Origin: Rhynochetos jubatus
Lineage: Eukaryota > Chordata > Aves > Eurypygiformes > Rhynochetidae
Assembly (NCBI GenBank): GCA_027574665.1
Contig: CM050654.1
Location: 32,755,722-32,819,721, forward strand
Length of the DNA stretch: 64,000 bases
Reading direction: 5' to 3'
Below, in pieces: positions 48,011-61,410 of this stretch. The stretch's first letter is position 1. The number at the start of each line of letters is the position of its first letter. The translations under genes were made by a program, and so were the position numbers. Below the pieces are notes generated by a model that was not told the DNA's origin, did no database searches, and saw nothing but the letters and a program-made list of their open reading frames with translations.

Positions 48011-48549
48011 TTTCCGGCGCGTCCTGCCCGGCGTGGGCAAGCCTTTACCCTCGGACACACACCGCAAGGACGAGCGAGTGGCTGAAAAGGAAAGCAAGAG
48101 TCCGGTCCGGAGAGGGCAAACCACTCCTCTCGAAGGAGGATGAAGCCTAACTGAGGAAATCTGCAGATTTCTCCCACAAATACCCCATTCCTGGAATTTT
48201 CTGGAAGCTCTCCTCCAGCTCCCTTCAAAGAGAACACTCCACGCAATGACCAGGGAACGGGTTCAGCCAGATTCTCTCACCTTGAGGGCAAAATCTGAAA
48301 TAGCATCTTGGGTTTCTTGCAGGGCTGGCCAAGTCCCTGACTCAGGAGCGAGCCCCGCGGCCGGCCCGCAGGCACATCACCCCCTGCTCCGCACGTGCAC
48401 GCTAAGCAAGGGCCACCGAGTTTCCTGTGGCAGTTCCCACTGCCACCCCCCACTGCTGAACACCCCTGTAGGAAATCCTGTCTCCTCACTGGAAACGACT
48501 GCAGAAATCCAGCAAAAGATATTTAAGGACCACAATGACACGTTGAAAT

Positions 48550-50115
48550 CATACATCGATTAGGTTGGAAAAGGCCTTTAAGATCAACAAGTCCAACCAT
48601 TAATCTAACACTGCCAAGTCCACCACTACACCGTGTCCATCAACACTCCCACCCAGCTTGGTGTCCTCTGCAAACTTACTGAGGGTGCGCTCGATCCCCT
48701 CATCCAGATCACTGATACAGGTATCAAACAGAACTGGTCCCAGGACTGAGCCCTGGGGAACACCACTGGTGACCGGTCACCAACTGGGTTTAACTCCATT
48801 CCCCACCACTCTTTGGACCCGGCCATCCAGCCAGTTTTGTACCCAGGGAAGAGTACGCCCGTCCAAGCCATGAGCAGCCAGTTTCTCCAGGAGAATGCTG
48901 TGGGACACGGTGTCCAAGGCTTTTCTGAAGTCCATGTAGACAGCATCCACAGCCTTTCCCTCATCCACTCCATTCTGGGCTCACCGTGTCCCAGGAGGAG
49001 ATCAGGTCAGTCAAGCAGGACCTGCCTTTCATAAACCCATGCTGACTGGGCCTGGTCCCCTGAGTGCGTGATGGCACTCGAGATGATCTGCTCCGTAACC
49101 TTCTCCAGCACCAAGGTCAGACTGACAGGACTGTAGTTCCCCGGAGCTTCCTTCCAGCCCTTCTTGCAGATGGGCATCACGCTGGCCAACCTCCAGCCAA
49201 CTGGGACCTCCCCGGTTAGCCAGGACTGCTGACAGATGATGGAAAGGGGCTTGGTGAGCTCTTCCACCAGCTGCCTCAGCACCCTTGGGTGGATCCTATC
49301 CAGCCCCATAGAGCTGTGTGTATCTAAGCGGTGCAGCAGGTCACTAACCATTTCCCCTTGGACTGGGGGGGCTTCATTCTGCTCCCCATCCCTGTCTTCC
49401 AGCTCAGAGGGCTGGGTACCCCAAGAACAACTGGTCTCACTGTTAAAGACTGAGGCAAAGAAGGCATTGAGTACCTCAGCTTTTTCCTCATCCTTTGTCA
49501 CCGTGTTTTCCCCACATCCGGTGAACGACGGAGATTCTCCTTAGCCCTCCTTACGTTGCTAATGCATTCACAGAAACACTTTTTATTGCCTTTTCTGGCA
49601 GTAGCCAGATTAAGTTCCAGCTGGGCTTCGGCCCTTCTAAATTTCTCCCTGCAAAACCTCACACCCTTGTAATCCTCCCGAGTTGCCTGCCCCTTCTTCC
49701 GAAGGTCATAAACTCTCCTCTCATCCCTGAGTTCCAGCCAAAGCTCTCTGTTCAGCCAGGCCAGCCATCGCCGTCTTACGGCACACAAGGACAGCCTGCT
49801 CCTGCGCCTTTAAGATTTCCATCTGGGAGAGTGTCCAGCCCTCCTGGACTCCTTCGCCTTTCAGGACTGCCTCCCAAGGGACTCTGTCAGCCAGTCTCCC
49901 AAACAGGCCAAAGTCTGCCCTCTGGAAGTCCAAGGCAGCAGTTCTGCTGACCCCTTCCTGACTTCTCCAAGAATCGAAAACTCCATCATTTCAAGATCAC
50001 AATGCCCAGGATGGCCTCCAACCATCACATCACCCCTACGTCCTTCTCTGCTCACAAACCCATCACCGAGCACTGCTGTTAAAAAGCACATCCAGGAGCA
50101 CATGGTGCTGGTCTC
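48550..50115 (-). mobile_element. CR1 LINE, antisense, internally deleted
   Basis: Reading the minus strand, frames run in CR1 ORF2 order. The linker/RT N-terminal part lies at 49,498-50,100 (AWLNRELWLELRDERR, AQLELNLATARKGNKK). The RT core lies at 48,780-49,500 (KAEVLNAFFASVFNSE, VYMDFRKALDTVSH, LLEKLAAHGLDG). The catalytic block at about 48,640-48,790 reads [14 protein letters not shown], then [10 protein letters not shown]. The sequence then jumps to the CR1 3' end (ggttggacttgttgatctta, ggccttttccaacct) near 48,550, so the C-terminal RT part is deleted. Frameshifts and the altered catalytic motif make it inactive. Confidence 0.92.
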
Positions 50116-53100
50116 CGTCTGCTCCTATTTAAATATCACGGCAATTGTCAACATCTTCCTTCTTGGCGAGAGGATGCAGTCGGCAGCGCTCCTGCAGCGG
50201 GGCTGCATGCGTTTCCCAGGAGCACGCTGCTTTCCCATACTTTGCATGTGAGCAAAACCGCCGACTGACATACCCTGTCACTTCTCCAAGGGCAACCAAC
50301 AAGCTGCAGTCACGTGCAAAGCCGTTTGCTTTCTTCAGAGCAACCAAAGAGGTAACCCGACCGCACGACAAACGGTGCTAACAGTCATAACAAACGTGTG
50401 ATGATGTGGAATGGTACAAATTCCCCCAGCGCGCGCTTGGGATGGCTGCGTGACTCACAGCTGGCTCAGCCACTGGCGTGCTCACGCGAGCCTTCCTCCG
50501 CACCGCCTCGAGGTCTGCGCCACCTCCCAGAAAAACCACAGCAAACCATTTGAGAAAGTGCTCTAGAAGTCCGAATTACAACTCCTCTCTCCTTATGCCG
50601 AGGACCTTAGCTCTACTGGGAGGAAAAACATCCAACTAGAAGTTGTTTTATCAAAGTCCAGTTCTTGGGTGCTTTCAGGGCTAGCAGTGAACACGCCAAG
50701 TTCCACAGACCAGCAGGATCCTTTCCTTCAAGCTCGGTAGGTCCTCAGGACTGTCAGATGGACCATCCAAAGCCTGGCAGACCCAAGTATCCGACACCCC
50801 AAACCGTGGTTTGAAAAGACTTTTGATAGTCCACGTGGTGTCACTTGGTGGAAACTGCTCCAGGGGATGGAGTCTGGAGATGGATTTAAGAGAGTGAAGG
50901 AGGTGGCAAAAGGTTATGTGGGATAAAACAGGTAAGGGAAAAATACAGAGGTGTCAGAGATACAAACGTGGCCCCAAACACGGGGAAAGGGGCAGCAAGA
51001 GGAGTGAATTTCAAACACCCACAGGTCTGACCCATCCCCTGAAGTGTGGAAAGGATTGATTCTTAGTAGAATGGATGTTAATTACCACATACCTCATCAC
51101 CATCTCCTTCAGTTGCCAGACACACCTGTCTTCCCTAACACAGCAACAGGCAAGCCGATTCCCGGCTACACACACCGCACAAACTGTGAATGACCGACAG
51201 GAGTTAGCTGATCACACCACTTAATGACCTTAATGACAACCCCTGATCAACAGTAAAACGGGCTGTCACACTGAACAAAGAGCCCGCCTTTTCCGAGTTC
51301 ACTCCCGGCTGTAAACTGTAAAATACTTCACTTGTAAAATGCATTTTTACAAGTTTATTTTGTTCAGCGTGTGATAACACCGGTTATCAGTACAGTATAA
51401 TCACCACAAACAACGTTCTTCTTTCAATTCCTTGCGATGGAGTTTCAGGCAGCAAGAACGACTCTGAGAGCCAACGCTGCCCAAGCGCGTTTCCGTACCG
51501 ACATGGGGACTCCTTAGCGCACGTTTTCAAGTAGCTGCACCATCCACCGCTCTAGCTACGTTTGACTAGGGGAACAACCATCCTGTTTACTTTGACTGAC
51601 ACTCTCCTTTGAGCTAACACATGCCATCCTAAAGAAAATCCTCCTTTCCCGGTCCTGCTTTGGAGGAAAGATCACTTTGGCATACTGGTATCCCTGCCCT
51701 TGCTTATCCGTCTTCCCGAGCTGTACCCTTCTTAGGCTGTTCTGGTCTGTCTACAATTAACTTTATAACACAGAAGCTTTCAGGAACTGACAACACAAAT
51801 AGAAGAAAACACAGGACTTGAGAGAAAACAAGTAAGTCATCCTTTGAGTTTCCAATGACATCCTCTTCTTTGTTCCTACACATTACTGCATGGTCCAGAT
51901 TACCTTGCAATTACCCTGAAAATACCCTGTCGTCACTGCTTTATCATCTCTCCTGACGCTCTCTTGTGACAAGACAGACCGATTAAAGTGCTGCTCCCAA
52001 AGAGCTTTCGGAGTATAAAAATTACACGACTTGAACAGTCGTTATTCATATTGCAACACAAATATTTTGTTAATAAATTCTACAGTTAAAACAACGGAAT
52101 CCTCTTGGTTTCACTTAGGTCAGGCTGGTGCTTTTGGGCTAACAGCAGTTACAAAAGCTCTGTTACTTCTGCCTCTCTAAAATGGCTCCAATGATCACAT
52201 TTGGCCATGGAAAAAAAAAATATGGATGCAAATAAAAGTGAAAAGTAGCCTGCGTTCAGTGGCACAGCCTGCCTCCCTCCGTCTGCAGAGCCGAGAGGGT
52301 ATTAACCTGCTCCACGTGAAGCCACCTACGTACAAGCTACCACCAACACTGACCAGCACAAAGCTTGGTTTGGGACTGGGCACCCACATGTCCAGCCGAG
52401 AGGCCTGAAAGGTGCAGCCGCTGGCCCAACAAGAGCCAAGGCGCTTTGCTACCAGCAGGCAGCAGCGCGCGATACCCACACAGAAGCATGGCTCTCCTCT
52501 GTGAGTCAGGCAGAGCTGCCCGGGGAGGTGGGATCCAAGCGCAAAAAACACGTTACTTGTACACCCAGCAAACACCCAGAAGTAACTGCAAGCAACGGAG
52601 GGAAGAAAGAACTGGATCCCATGATTTTTGTGCGTCATGTGCATGGCTGCCGACACCGGCGAAAGCGCTGTAGTTGGTTGGACCGCAGAAGATCCCTCCC
52701 TCCGTTTTTGGGATGGAACCTCATCAAATCACCCTGTTTAATTTCTGCCAGTGACTTGTCCAAAAATGCATGTGACAGCCTTCAAAATTCAAAAGATGCT
52801 GCAGCGGGGATGACTGAACCTGGAGACCAGCCCTGCCGTGACGGGGGAGGGATGCTGTAGGAGGCAACTCACCTGAGCGAGCAGGGCAGGGCTGCTGGCT
52901 TCGGAAAGGACAGCACACATGGGCTCCGCGCTAACCCCCTGTGCCCGTGGCAAGCGCTCTTCTTTAAACTCCGTATCTTGACAGCTACAGCAGACAAAAG
53001 AGCAAACAATGTTCTATAGGAGACTTATCTTCTGTTGATTTGGTGAGTGCAATACACAAAATAACAAGTTGGACACTCTTCCAGGCTGAACCCCTAAACC

Positions 53101-54100
53101 ACCCCACCTCCAAATCTCTCTGCCTCCGTAAGCTGCTGCCCATCCTGGAGCTATGCACAGTTTCTCCTGTGCAATGCAAGAAAAAGCTTAATTTCAGAGA
53201 GATACATGCTTTTTTAACCCTCTAAATAAACAAATAACCAATCATTTTAACAGAAAACTATTTCCTTCTCCTAGCAAAGAAAAAAAAAAAGGATAATTTA
53301 ATGGATTATTTTTCTCACTCAACACAAAATGTACGTTCTGGCAATTGTTTTTAACATCAAAATATTGAAAAATGTCGTCTTTTCAGTATCGCTTTACTAT
53401 TTGACAAGTTTAATCATGAAAACCAATACGCAGAAACTATCAGTTTTTACTTATTTCCACCAGATAATCAGAATAAATTAAAATCAGTATAACTAACGTA
53501 AGCAAACATAAGGAGACTCGAGACAAGCAGGGCGGGTGAGTACGCAGACACTGCTTACTCTGGCACATTGCAAAGTGCACCCACAATTTAAACCTATTAA
53601 CATGAACCCATTAATAACAGTTAATTCCCTGGCTGGATTTACCATACCACATTAAGCTCTTGGTGGGCTACTTCAACAAACAACACCCAACATGCACACT
53701 GATGTGAAACAAAGGCCTGTCGAGCCCTGTTGCTGTATTCATCCCATATTCAGAAAGGCACTACGAGGCAGCAATGACCGCGGTCTCACGTAGCTACGAG
53801 GGCTGAGCACGGGCCGCCTTCCCAAGGCCCATTTCGGCAACGCCCGTGCCGATTTCACCATCCTCGTGTTGCGGCTGCGCGTGGCCATCCCGGCTGCCGG
53901 CCCTTGGGCATCCGAACAACCCTCAAGTGTCCTCCCGCTGCTACCAGGGATGCTCTGCGGGCACCGGGGCTGCACCAAGGCGGTGGGGAGGCACCGGCAC
54001 CCTGGGCCCAAACATCTCTTTCTACAGCGCCCATCTGATCGGGGCTCAAGGTTCAGCACAGAACGTCACGAGGGGTTTTCTCCTCTTTAAAAGGTGGTGT
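50116..54100. other. Intergenic region between ZNF148 and SLC12A8
   Basis: About 4 kb with no recognised gene or mobile element. It contains a 10-bp-arm hairpin at 51,330-51,354 and a moderately GC-rich patch at 53,760-54,060. Open frames of 100-150 codons here lack homology or codon-like structure. A promoter-distal control element for SLC12A8 could lie here, but nothing specific is visible. Confidence 0.6.
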
Positions 54101-57100
54101 GCGGCTTTTAATAATAAATTTTTTTAATACGTAACTTGTTCTTACACAAAGTAAAATCAAGAGAGCCACGCATTTCACAAAAATCGAGTATTTATCAGAA
54201 GTGATCCTACCAAAAGGTTCAGGGAAAACAACGCCTTCAACACAGTAATAAATAGAGGTGAGAAAACGAAACTATCAGTAATTAATGCTACGGGGCACAT
54301 TTCTGGGTTTGCGAGTGCCGAAATGCCACACTCTTCAATATTTTTTACATAATTGCTTGAATGACAGACAAACCTAAGTAACACAATAAATACTCTACAC
54401 ACACTACAAAATTACGTAGTGCGCACATGGCATACCGTTATCCCATAGACCAAAAACTCGAGTCATCAAGTTCACCTTTCTTAAGACTGAGCTTAAAACA
54501 AAGTCCTGGTTCTCATTTACGTGAAGATTCGCTGGCACTGAATAAATTCCCTCCAGCGTAAATGAGAGTCACAAAGGAAAAGCTGGTCTAACGCTTGGTG
54601 TTTCTATTAAAGTGATCCCAGTGCAATCTTCTAAATAGACCAGGATTAAAATTAAGGTCAGATATTCTGTTTTCTATAATCAAAGGAAGCAAGAACGAGA
54701 TGCAAAGAGGAAGAAAACCCAAGTTTTGTGTGTCTCAAAGCAAATATTTAAATATTTCATTCCATTGCTCAAAGCAGCCACTTCAGTTCTTGCACAACAA
54801 CAGGTATCCCTACATGCCTTCACCTGTCTCATTAAGAAAGGTTTCCTCTGAAATGATCTAACATGAAAGATACTGCTAAGTCTATTCATAAAACAGTATT
54901 CTATATTTTTATTTTTCAAACAGCAAGTGACCACATTTAAAATGCATCATTTGCAAATATAAATTATCAAACTATTAGTTTAATTAAAAATAAAGCAAAA
55001 CCATAACTTCCTTTAGTATCACAATACATAGAAGGGTACTACAAACCCAAAAAGACTAAGTTAACCATAAGAAAACAATGTCAAAAGTGATGAAACTCAT
55101 TAAGTCACTTAATGAATAAATCAATCCTAAGAATACAATACCATTCACCATGATTATGTTAAAAAAAAAAAGCAATTTTTCATTGTATTATACAAATAAA
55201 ACAATCCAATCCTTCATGCCACATTTTGTAAACCATGATATAAATTACACTCACAGTCAAATGAACAGGAAGAGTAACTTCCAAAATATTTTAAGTTGCT
55301 TTTAGGGCAGAAATAAAGGCAGAAATAGAATCATTTAAAATATATCAAGTTTAACAAAACAAAAAAAAATTCATTTGGTCAAGCCTGCTATCCAAATAGT
55401 TTTGTTTCCTGCAAAACTATTTTTGTCTTTTTTGAATTACGAAATTTAAATGTTTCTTTTACATATTAAACCTAAGTCATGTGTTGAACTAAATTAACTC
55501 CTTTTATATTTGTATCATTTTCACCACGAGACCCAAACATCTTTCATGTACCTACACACACACTCACACACACACACTCTGTCTCTTGGTATCAGGAAAT
55601 TCCTCATTTCACAGGAATAAAGACAGACTCACGTACTGATTTCTGTCAGAAACATAAGGAATATACAAACCCATACTTCTCAGGTTCCTACAAAACCATC
55701 TCTCACCTATACACATACTTTGACTGATGGAGTTCAGGTTACGGTCTTTTGTCTGATAATAAAGGGACGGAATAGATGTTGTAGGATAGAGAAATACTGT
55801 ATAGTCATTGAAACAAACCTATTATCCTAAATTTATCTATGTGGATTACTTTTTTATTATTGTTAATTGAAATACAAAGAAGGCATGTGGACTTCAGGAA
55901 AATAACACTATATCCGAAAATGCACCGTAACAGTGTTCCACTATATATATATCATCAGGTTTTCTGTAACACAATTTTTTCTGTACACTATATTTTGTAC
56001 TAATTTCTCTGTCTCCAAATTCACCATATTTCCAGATCCAATTCAGCACTACGTAATAGGCCTTCAGAATAAACGGAGGTCACTTGCTTTATTGAATACC
56101 AAGTTCCCTTCCAGACAGCATTAAAAGAAAGACAGGACTACACAGACAAAGTCCAGTATAATTCATTTCTGACAATGAAAATTTCAACCCCTCATACTGT
56201 TGCAAAATTCCTCCTACTGAAATGCTTTACTACAATAATAATAATAATAAAAAGCATACATTACATATAAAAGATACCAGTGTACTAAAAGTGACAGAAG
56301 TGGACTAGCAAATCCTTCAAAGCACATATCATATAAATGACTAGCATTTAAAAACATTTTTTTTCTATAAAATGTAGGTCATATACATTTATAAATTGGG
56401 GGTGGGAAGTTCTAAAGCAGTGATGACTGTTCAAATAGTTATGCTGCTCTGTACAGTCTAAAACCTACTCAATTCAAACTATAAGTTTGACATTTAGTTT
56501 ATTTATCGGAATAAACCCATCTCATCGTCTCATAGATGATAACTGGAAAAGTACGCAACTCAAATGAAGAGGTGACTTGTAAGTTCACTGTTTATCTGCA
56601 TATGAAATAAGAGAACTACTCCTTTCTACTGGAGGCCCAAGTCTCATCAGTTCAATATCAGGACTTAAAGACTCCACATTTAAGTAGAGGAATTGTCAGG
56701 AATCAGCACAGAAGCAGAATAGTATCCCTCATCCTGTAGAGACACAGCTATTCAACTTTTGCAGTCTTCCTCATCTTGCAGAAGTGCAGCCAAGCCATTC
56801 ATCTCTTACTCAAAGTGTGTACGGATGAAGCCATAGCTCTAAAGACTGTCCCCTCCGTGACTGAAATTGTGCTGTGTAAACAATGTTATATACGCCAGCA
56901 GGAGGACGTTTGAATTTATTTGTAAAAAAAAAAAAAAAAAAAGATTAAGAGTATTCATTAACTCAAACAAGGCTATTAACTCCCAAAGGTATTTTTGGAA
57001 CTTCTCCTTATGCTACTCGTAAAGTTAGCACTGTCGTGTATTATTGCTTACAAACAGTACACCATCCTATGCCTTTCCAACAGAGCGGTACTGTGATCAG

Positions 57101-58177
57101 TTCGTATGTATTTACAGGCTTTTTTGTTTGTTTTTTTTAAACAAGCTATAAAAACAGTACATACTTTACAGACAATACAAATACTCAAGTCAAACAAATG
57201 GAATGCATAACAATAAGAAACGTCATAAAGGAAGACTGACATAAGTCCTTGATTGTCAAGACACATTTATATTTATATATAAACTCTAGCTGTGCAGAAT
57301 CAAAGATTCAATCATACATCCTTATTTGATAAATCATATTTACAGCATGATATTGCATAAAAAAATAAAATAATGTTGTTTACACAATTATTACCTTTCC
57401 ATCCATTGGATTAAGGAAAGCAAGAAACAACTCTTAGAAAAGTTTGCTTGCCTCAGTTTGTGTTTCCTACCAAAAGATGCAATTTTAAAAAGGAAACATA
57501 AGGTTTTATACGCCGAGTAGAGCAAAAGCGACTAGAAATTTATTTCCCTGACACAAAGCAATTTAAAAGTGATCAAAAGTCTAAATTGTAACGACATGTC
57601 TTTTCATTAGCAGTAATACTTTCTTAGTACTTGTCCTTTGCCAAGTGAGCTTCCGCTAAACGCGTTACATGCCTAACATAAACATGCATTACCGAGAGTC
57701 GAATGAATTTCCCAAGTTACAAGGCTTTGTTTTAGTAGAACATTCAACAACAGGAAACCGTAATGTGATTCATCGGCTTCGGTACCGACCACGTAATGTG
57801 AAAGTTCACATGTGTACTGGTACCGACTGCATAAGCATATTCCTGCCTGCTAAAATTCCCAAATGGATTCCCAGGAGTATTAGGATTTTCCCTGCGATTT
57901 GTAATGGTATTAAAACAAGCAAACGAAGAAGAATGAAAAATCAAAGCTCTCAAAAGCCAAGAAAATTTAGTTAGCAAATATACATAAATAAAGTAATCCA
58001 ATGCTGCAAAATTCCAGAGTGGATTCATCCAAATATTCCGGTTCATTTCAAATAGTCACTACATACGATACAAATTCTATAAAAATATTCTGAACAAGCA
58101 TGGAATATAAGGTATCTGTCCGGGTGGAAAGCTTCCATAGGAGAACACGAATATTTCAGAATAAACTCCAAAAGTTA

Positions 58178-58524
58178 CAGTAGAACCCCAATAATTCGCA
58201 GCAATGCCTCTGAATCCCTTTGCAAATGACAATTTTGAAAATAGCGAAGAAGCAGGCAATGAAAGCAAGGATGTCACGTCACAAAATGTCTTTGTTCATT
58301 TATTTTGACAACTGTAATTTAGTTTTCAATACTTCTTCTACCTCCCAGTATACTAACAGGGATTCTGTAGTATACTTGGGTGAAGTAGTACAGTACTACT
58401 AATGTAAAGACCTCGCTACAGTACTTTTTAGACCATTGCAGAGAGGTGGGGAAGAGACCAAGGGGGATGTATAAACCTATCGGATGCTCTGATTAGCGGT
58501 CAGCGAATTAGCAAGATTTTACTG
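58178..58524. mobile_element. Pogo/Tigger-like MITE
   Basis: A 347-bp element flanked by TA on both sides (58,176-58,177 and 58,525-58,526). The terminal inverted repeats begin CAGTA and share an internal TAATTCGC block; 17 of the first 25 positions match between ends. No transposase frame. TA target duplication and CAGTA-type ends are typical of Tc1/mariner-pogo elements. A perfect 8-bp-arm palindrome sits inside at 58,384-58,400. Confidence 0.72.
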
Positions 58525-58959
58525 TACTTCTCAATTAACAATGAAAAGCTCCCGTCATCCAAAAAACTGACAAGTACAATATAAAAATAATACAAGTGTT
58601 ATTTCACATGAATACTTTCTTGTCCTATTTTCTTCTCGAGACACAATTTTCCTAAAGACAACACTAGGAGACACAAGATCATAAACATAGTTCTTTTATC
58701 ATCCAATTTCAATTGTTTATGCTGTTATTCGTAAACCAACATACAGCGATACACATGGTTAAGCCTTCTCCCCAAACCTTGTAATTTATGATTAATTCAT
58801 TCTCAAATCAAATGAAGAAAATGTAAATGCCTATTAGTATACCATTACAAGCTGATTCCTTCAACGTCTGTTATATTAATGGTAAAACATATCAAAGGAT
58901 TCATGCTAAAAGGGACACTGTCAAGTAATTTAGGACCAAAATATGGCCTATTAATATGT

Positions 58960-59012
58960 GCGTATATAGATACGCACACATATTGTGTATATATATAGAT
59001 AGATAGATAGTT
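58960..59012. repeat. TA/GATA-type microsatellite
   Basis: Mixed short repeats: a gcgtatatagatacgc inverted repeat, then (TA)n and (GATA)n-like units (tatatatagatagatagatag). Confidence 0.85.
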
Positions 59013-60117
59013 TGGTAATAAATGTCATCAATTTCCTCTTTTTTTAAAATCATCATCACTCTATCACCAGGAGATATCCCCAAAAAATTCCACCTTACAC
59101 ACACACACATTCAGTGCTTGCGTGACCTTTAAGTAGGAACATCGGTTGTTAGCTCTGTGGAATATAAACGCTCACCCCAGCCTTCGGCTGACTGACTGAA
59201 CAGTATCAGAATTATCAAGACAAGAACAGAACACCCAAGTCACTTTTTGCCAGACATACACGGAAAACTAACAAAAATGAACACTGACCAGATCAAAATG
59301 AAGAGTGTGCATATGCAGCAGATTCAAAGCAGCAAAACATGAGCAGTGGAAAGTGTTATTAAATAATGTAATTATTAAACAAGCAAGAGCTTTTTACATA
59401 GTCAAACCTCCCAGAACTACGGACACACGTACTCCAGAACAGAAGCGCATGTACTCAGGAAATCACAGCAGTATATTTGGTTAACTCCTCCGGTACACAA
59501 AGCTTCGAGCATCAGCGGGTCAATTCCTCACACCACCGCTTTAGCTGTACATGTGGAAGAACCCCACGAGACAGTCGCTGTGGGCTAGACAACACAACCT
59601 GTCCTAAGGCACAGAGGATAGCTGTAATGGCTCAGCAGCAGGCTAGGGAATGAGCTGCGACTTGAGGAGTAACAGTTCCTCAGGTGACTCCAACTCTGCT
59701 CCGCGGAAGAGCAACTTCCATCACTCTGTACAACAGCTTACACACCCAAGCGGCGATTCTTAAGGGTGAAGAATACATGGAGCGAGAGCTACTCCCTCCT
59801 CCTCACTCGCTTTCTCACAGCGGAGTATCAACGCAATAACCTTTTAAAATAAAGCTGAGTCCATCTCCTTAGGGAGAAGCAGCCTTTATTCCTCTTACCT
59901 CCCTATGGGGCCACACAAGTGCAGTAATAATCTGGCCCTTTCATTTTATTTTGGCTTTGGCTGCTTGTTGCATTTAACAAATAGTTCTATTAATGGCCAT
60001 CTACTTGCAACAAGAGGGCATCAGGACAAAGATACCAGCACAAGCTAGGATGTCACAGGAATGAAACAATGAAAACGAGCCATGTGTTACAAGAGGTGCC
60101 TTCCTGGGATATAGGGG

Positions 60118-60697
60118 CCAGATGTGAAGTAGAGGCGCTACTCCCCCTCTACTCTGCTCTTGTGAGATGCCACCTGGAGTACTGTGTCCAGCTCTGGGGC
60201 CCCCAGCATAAGAAGGATATAGACCAGTTGGAGCAAGTCCAGAGGAGATCACAAAGATGCTCAGAGGGCTGGAGCACCTCTGCTATGGGGACAGGCTGAG
60301 AGAGCTGGGCTTGTTCAGCCTGGAGAAGAGAAGGCTTCGGGGAGACCTTATAGCACCTTCCAGTACCTGAAGGGGCCTACAAGGAAGCTGGGGGGGGACT
60401 TTTTACAAGGGCCTGTAGTGACAGGACAAGGGCTAATGGGCTTAAATTGAAAGCAAGGAGATTTAGATTAGATATCAGGAAGAAATTCTTCCCAGAGAGG
60501 GTGGTGAGGTACTGGCACAGGTTGCCCAGAGAAGCTGTGGATGCCCCATCCCTGGAAGTGTTCAAGGCCAGGCTGGATGAGGCTTGGAACAACCTGGTCT
60601 AGTGGAGGGTGTCCCTGCCCATGGCAGGGGGTTGGAACTAAACGATCTTTAAGGTCCCTTCCAACCCAAACCGTTCTGTGGTTCTATGATTCTATGT
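60118..60697 (+). mobile_element. CR1 LINE 3' fragment
   Basis: A 5'-truncated CR1 with a coding remnant at about 60,130-60,250 ([20 protein letters not shown], then [13 protein letters not shown]), the C-terminal part of the CR1 RT protein. It ends in ggttggaactaaacgatctt, ttaaggtcccttccaaccca and an attctatg tail. Closely similar to the copy at 2,846-3,362 and in the same orientation. It lies antisense within the presumed ZNF148 3'UTR or flank. Confidence 0.94.
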
Positions 60698-61349
60698 ATT
60701 AAGTCCCTGCAAAGTAGAATCGAAAATCAAAAACCAAAACTGACCAGAAAGGAAGAAAAACAGACACACATGGATCAATTTATAAATATTCTTTCAGATA
60801 AATTCCTTTACATGTATCATTAATCATCCATAAGGAATTTACCTTTCTCCCTTGATGCTCAGTCTTGTTAACTCAGGACCAGATATTCAGACAAAATTTC
60901 CGGTAGGGGACCGCACGCTGAAACACCTTCCTATATTATACACAGGGTCAATGAATCAAACCAGAACTTGTTTCCTTATACAACACTATGGAGTAAGGAG
61001 TTTACATAAATTGTTTTTCTTGTCAATTTAAGAAGCAAGCTATGGATAACAAATGCACTTTCTCCCTCAACTGTACCACATGAAGTTAGTGCTGCAATAG
61101 TGCTACCTTAAGGGAAAAGGAGATGGAGTGGGATCAGTTTTCTAATAATGACAATTAAGAAAGATATTGCTACTGCTTTGGGAAGAGGTAGGAACTGTTG
61201 TATGTCCTGCTCAACTCCTTTCCTAAAGGACAGGATATATTTTAGCCCCTTGAGACGCAGTCTTTTCTCCTAGCTGATGGCTTCATCTGAGAGACACCAG
61301 CTAGCAATAGTGCTGTAAAAGGATGTATGTAATACTATTAAAAAATGAA

Positions 61350-61410
61350 ACAGAACATATACATACATACCTATATATATACACGCGTGTGTGTGTATGT
61401 GTGTGTGTTT
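61350..61410 (+). repeat. (TA)n/(TG)n microsatellite
   Basis: catacatac units, then tatatatata, then cgcgtgtgtgtgtatgtgtgtgtg. A simple repeat likely to be length-polymorphic. Confidence 0.9.

Larger units (their letters stand above)
46620..48110. promoter_or_regulatory. CpG island around the SLC12A8 5' end, interrupted by a minisatellite
   Basis: Two GC- and CpG-rich blocks, about 46,620-46,910 and 47,580-48,110, contrast with the flanking DNA and are separated by the pyrimidine-rich array. The C-run at about 47,743-47,765 adds low complexity. The position just upstream of the SLC12A8 coding exons fits a promoter. A plus-strand donor-like GCGCAG|GTGGGA near 46,750 leaves room for a divergent transcript. 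Confidence 0.7.

Noticed and set aside
52195..52656. 153-codon minus-strand frame between the two genes
   Set aside because: Composition is not coding-like and no motif was recognised. It could not be linked to SLC12A8 or ZNF148.
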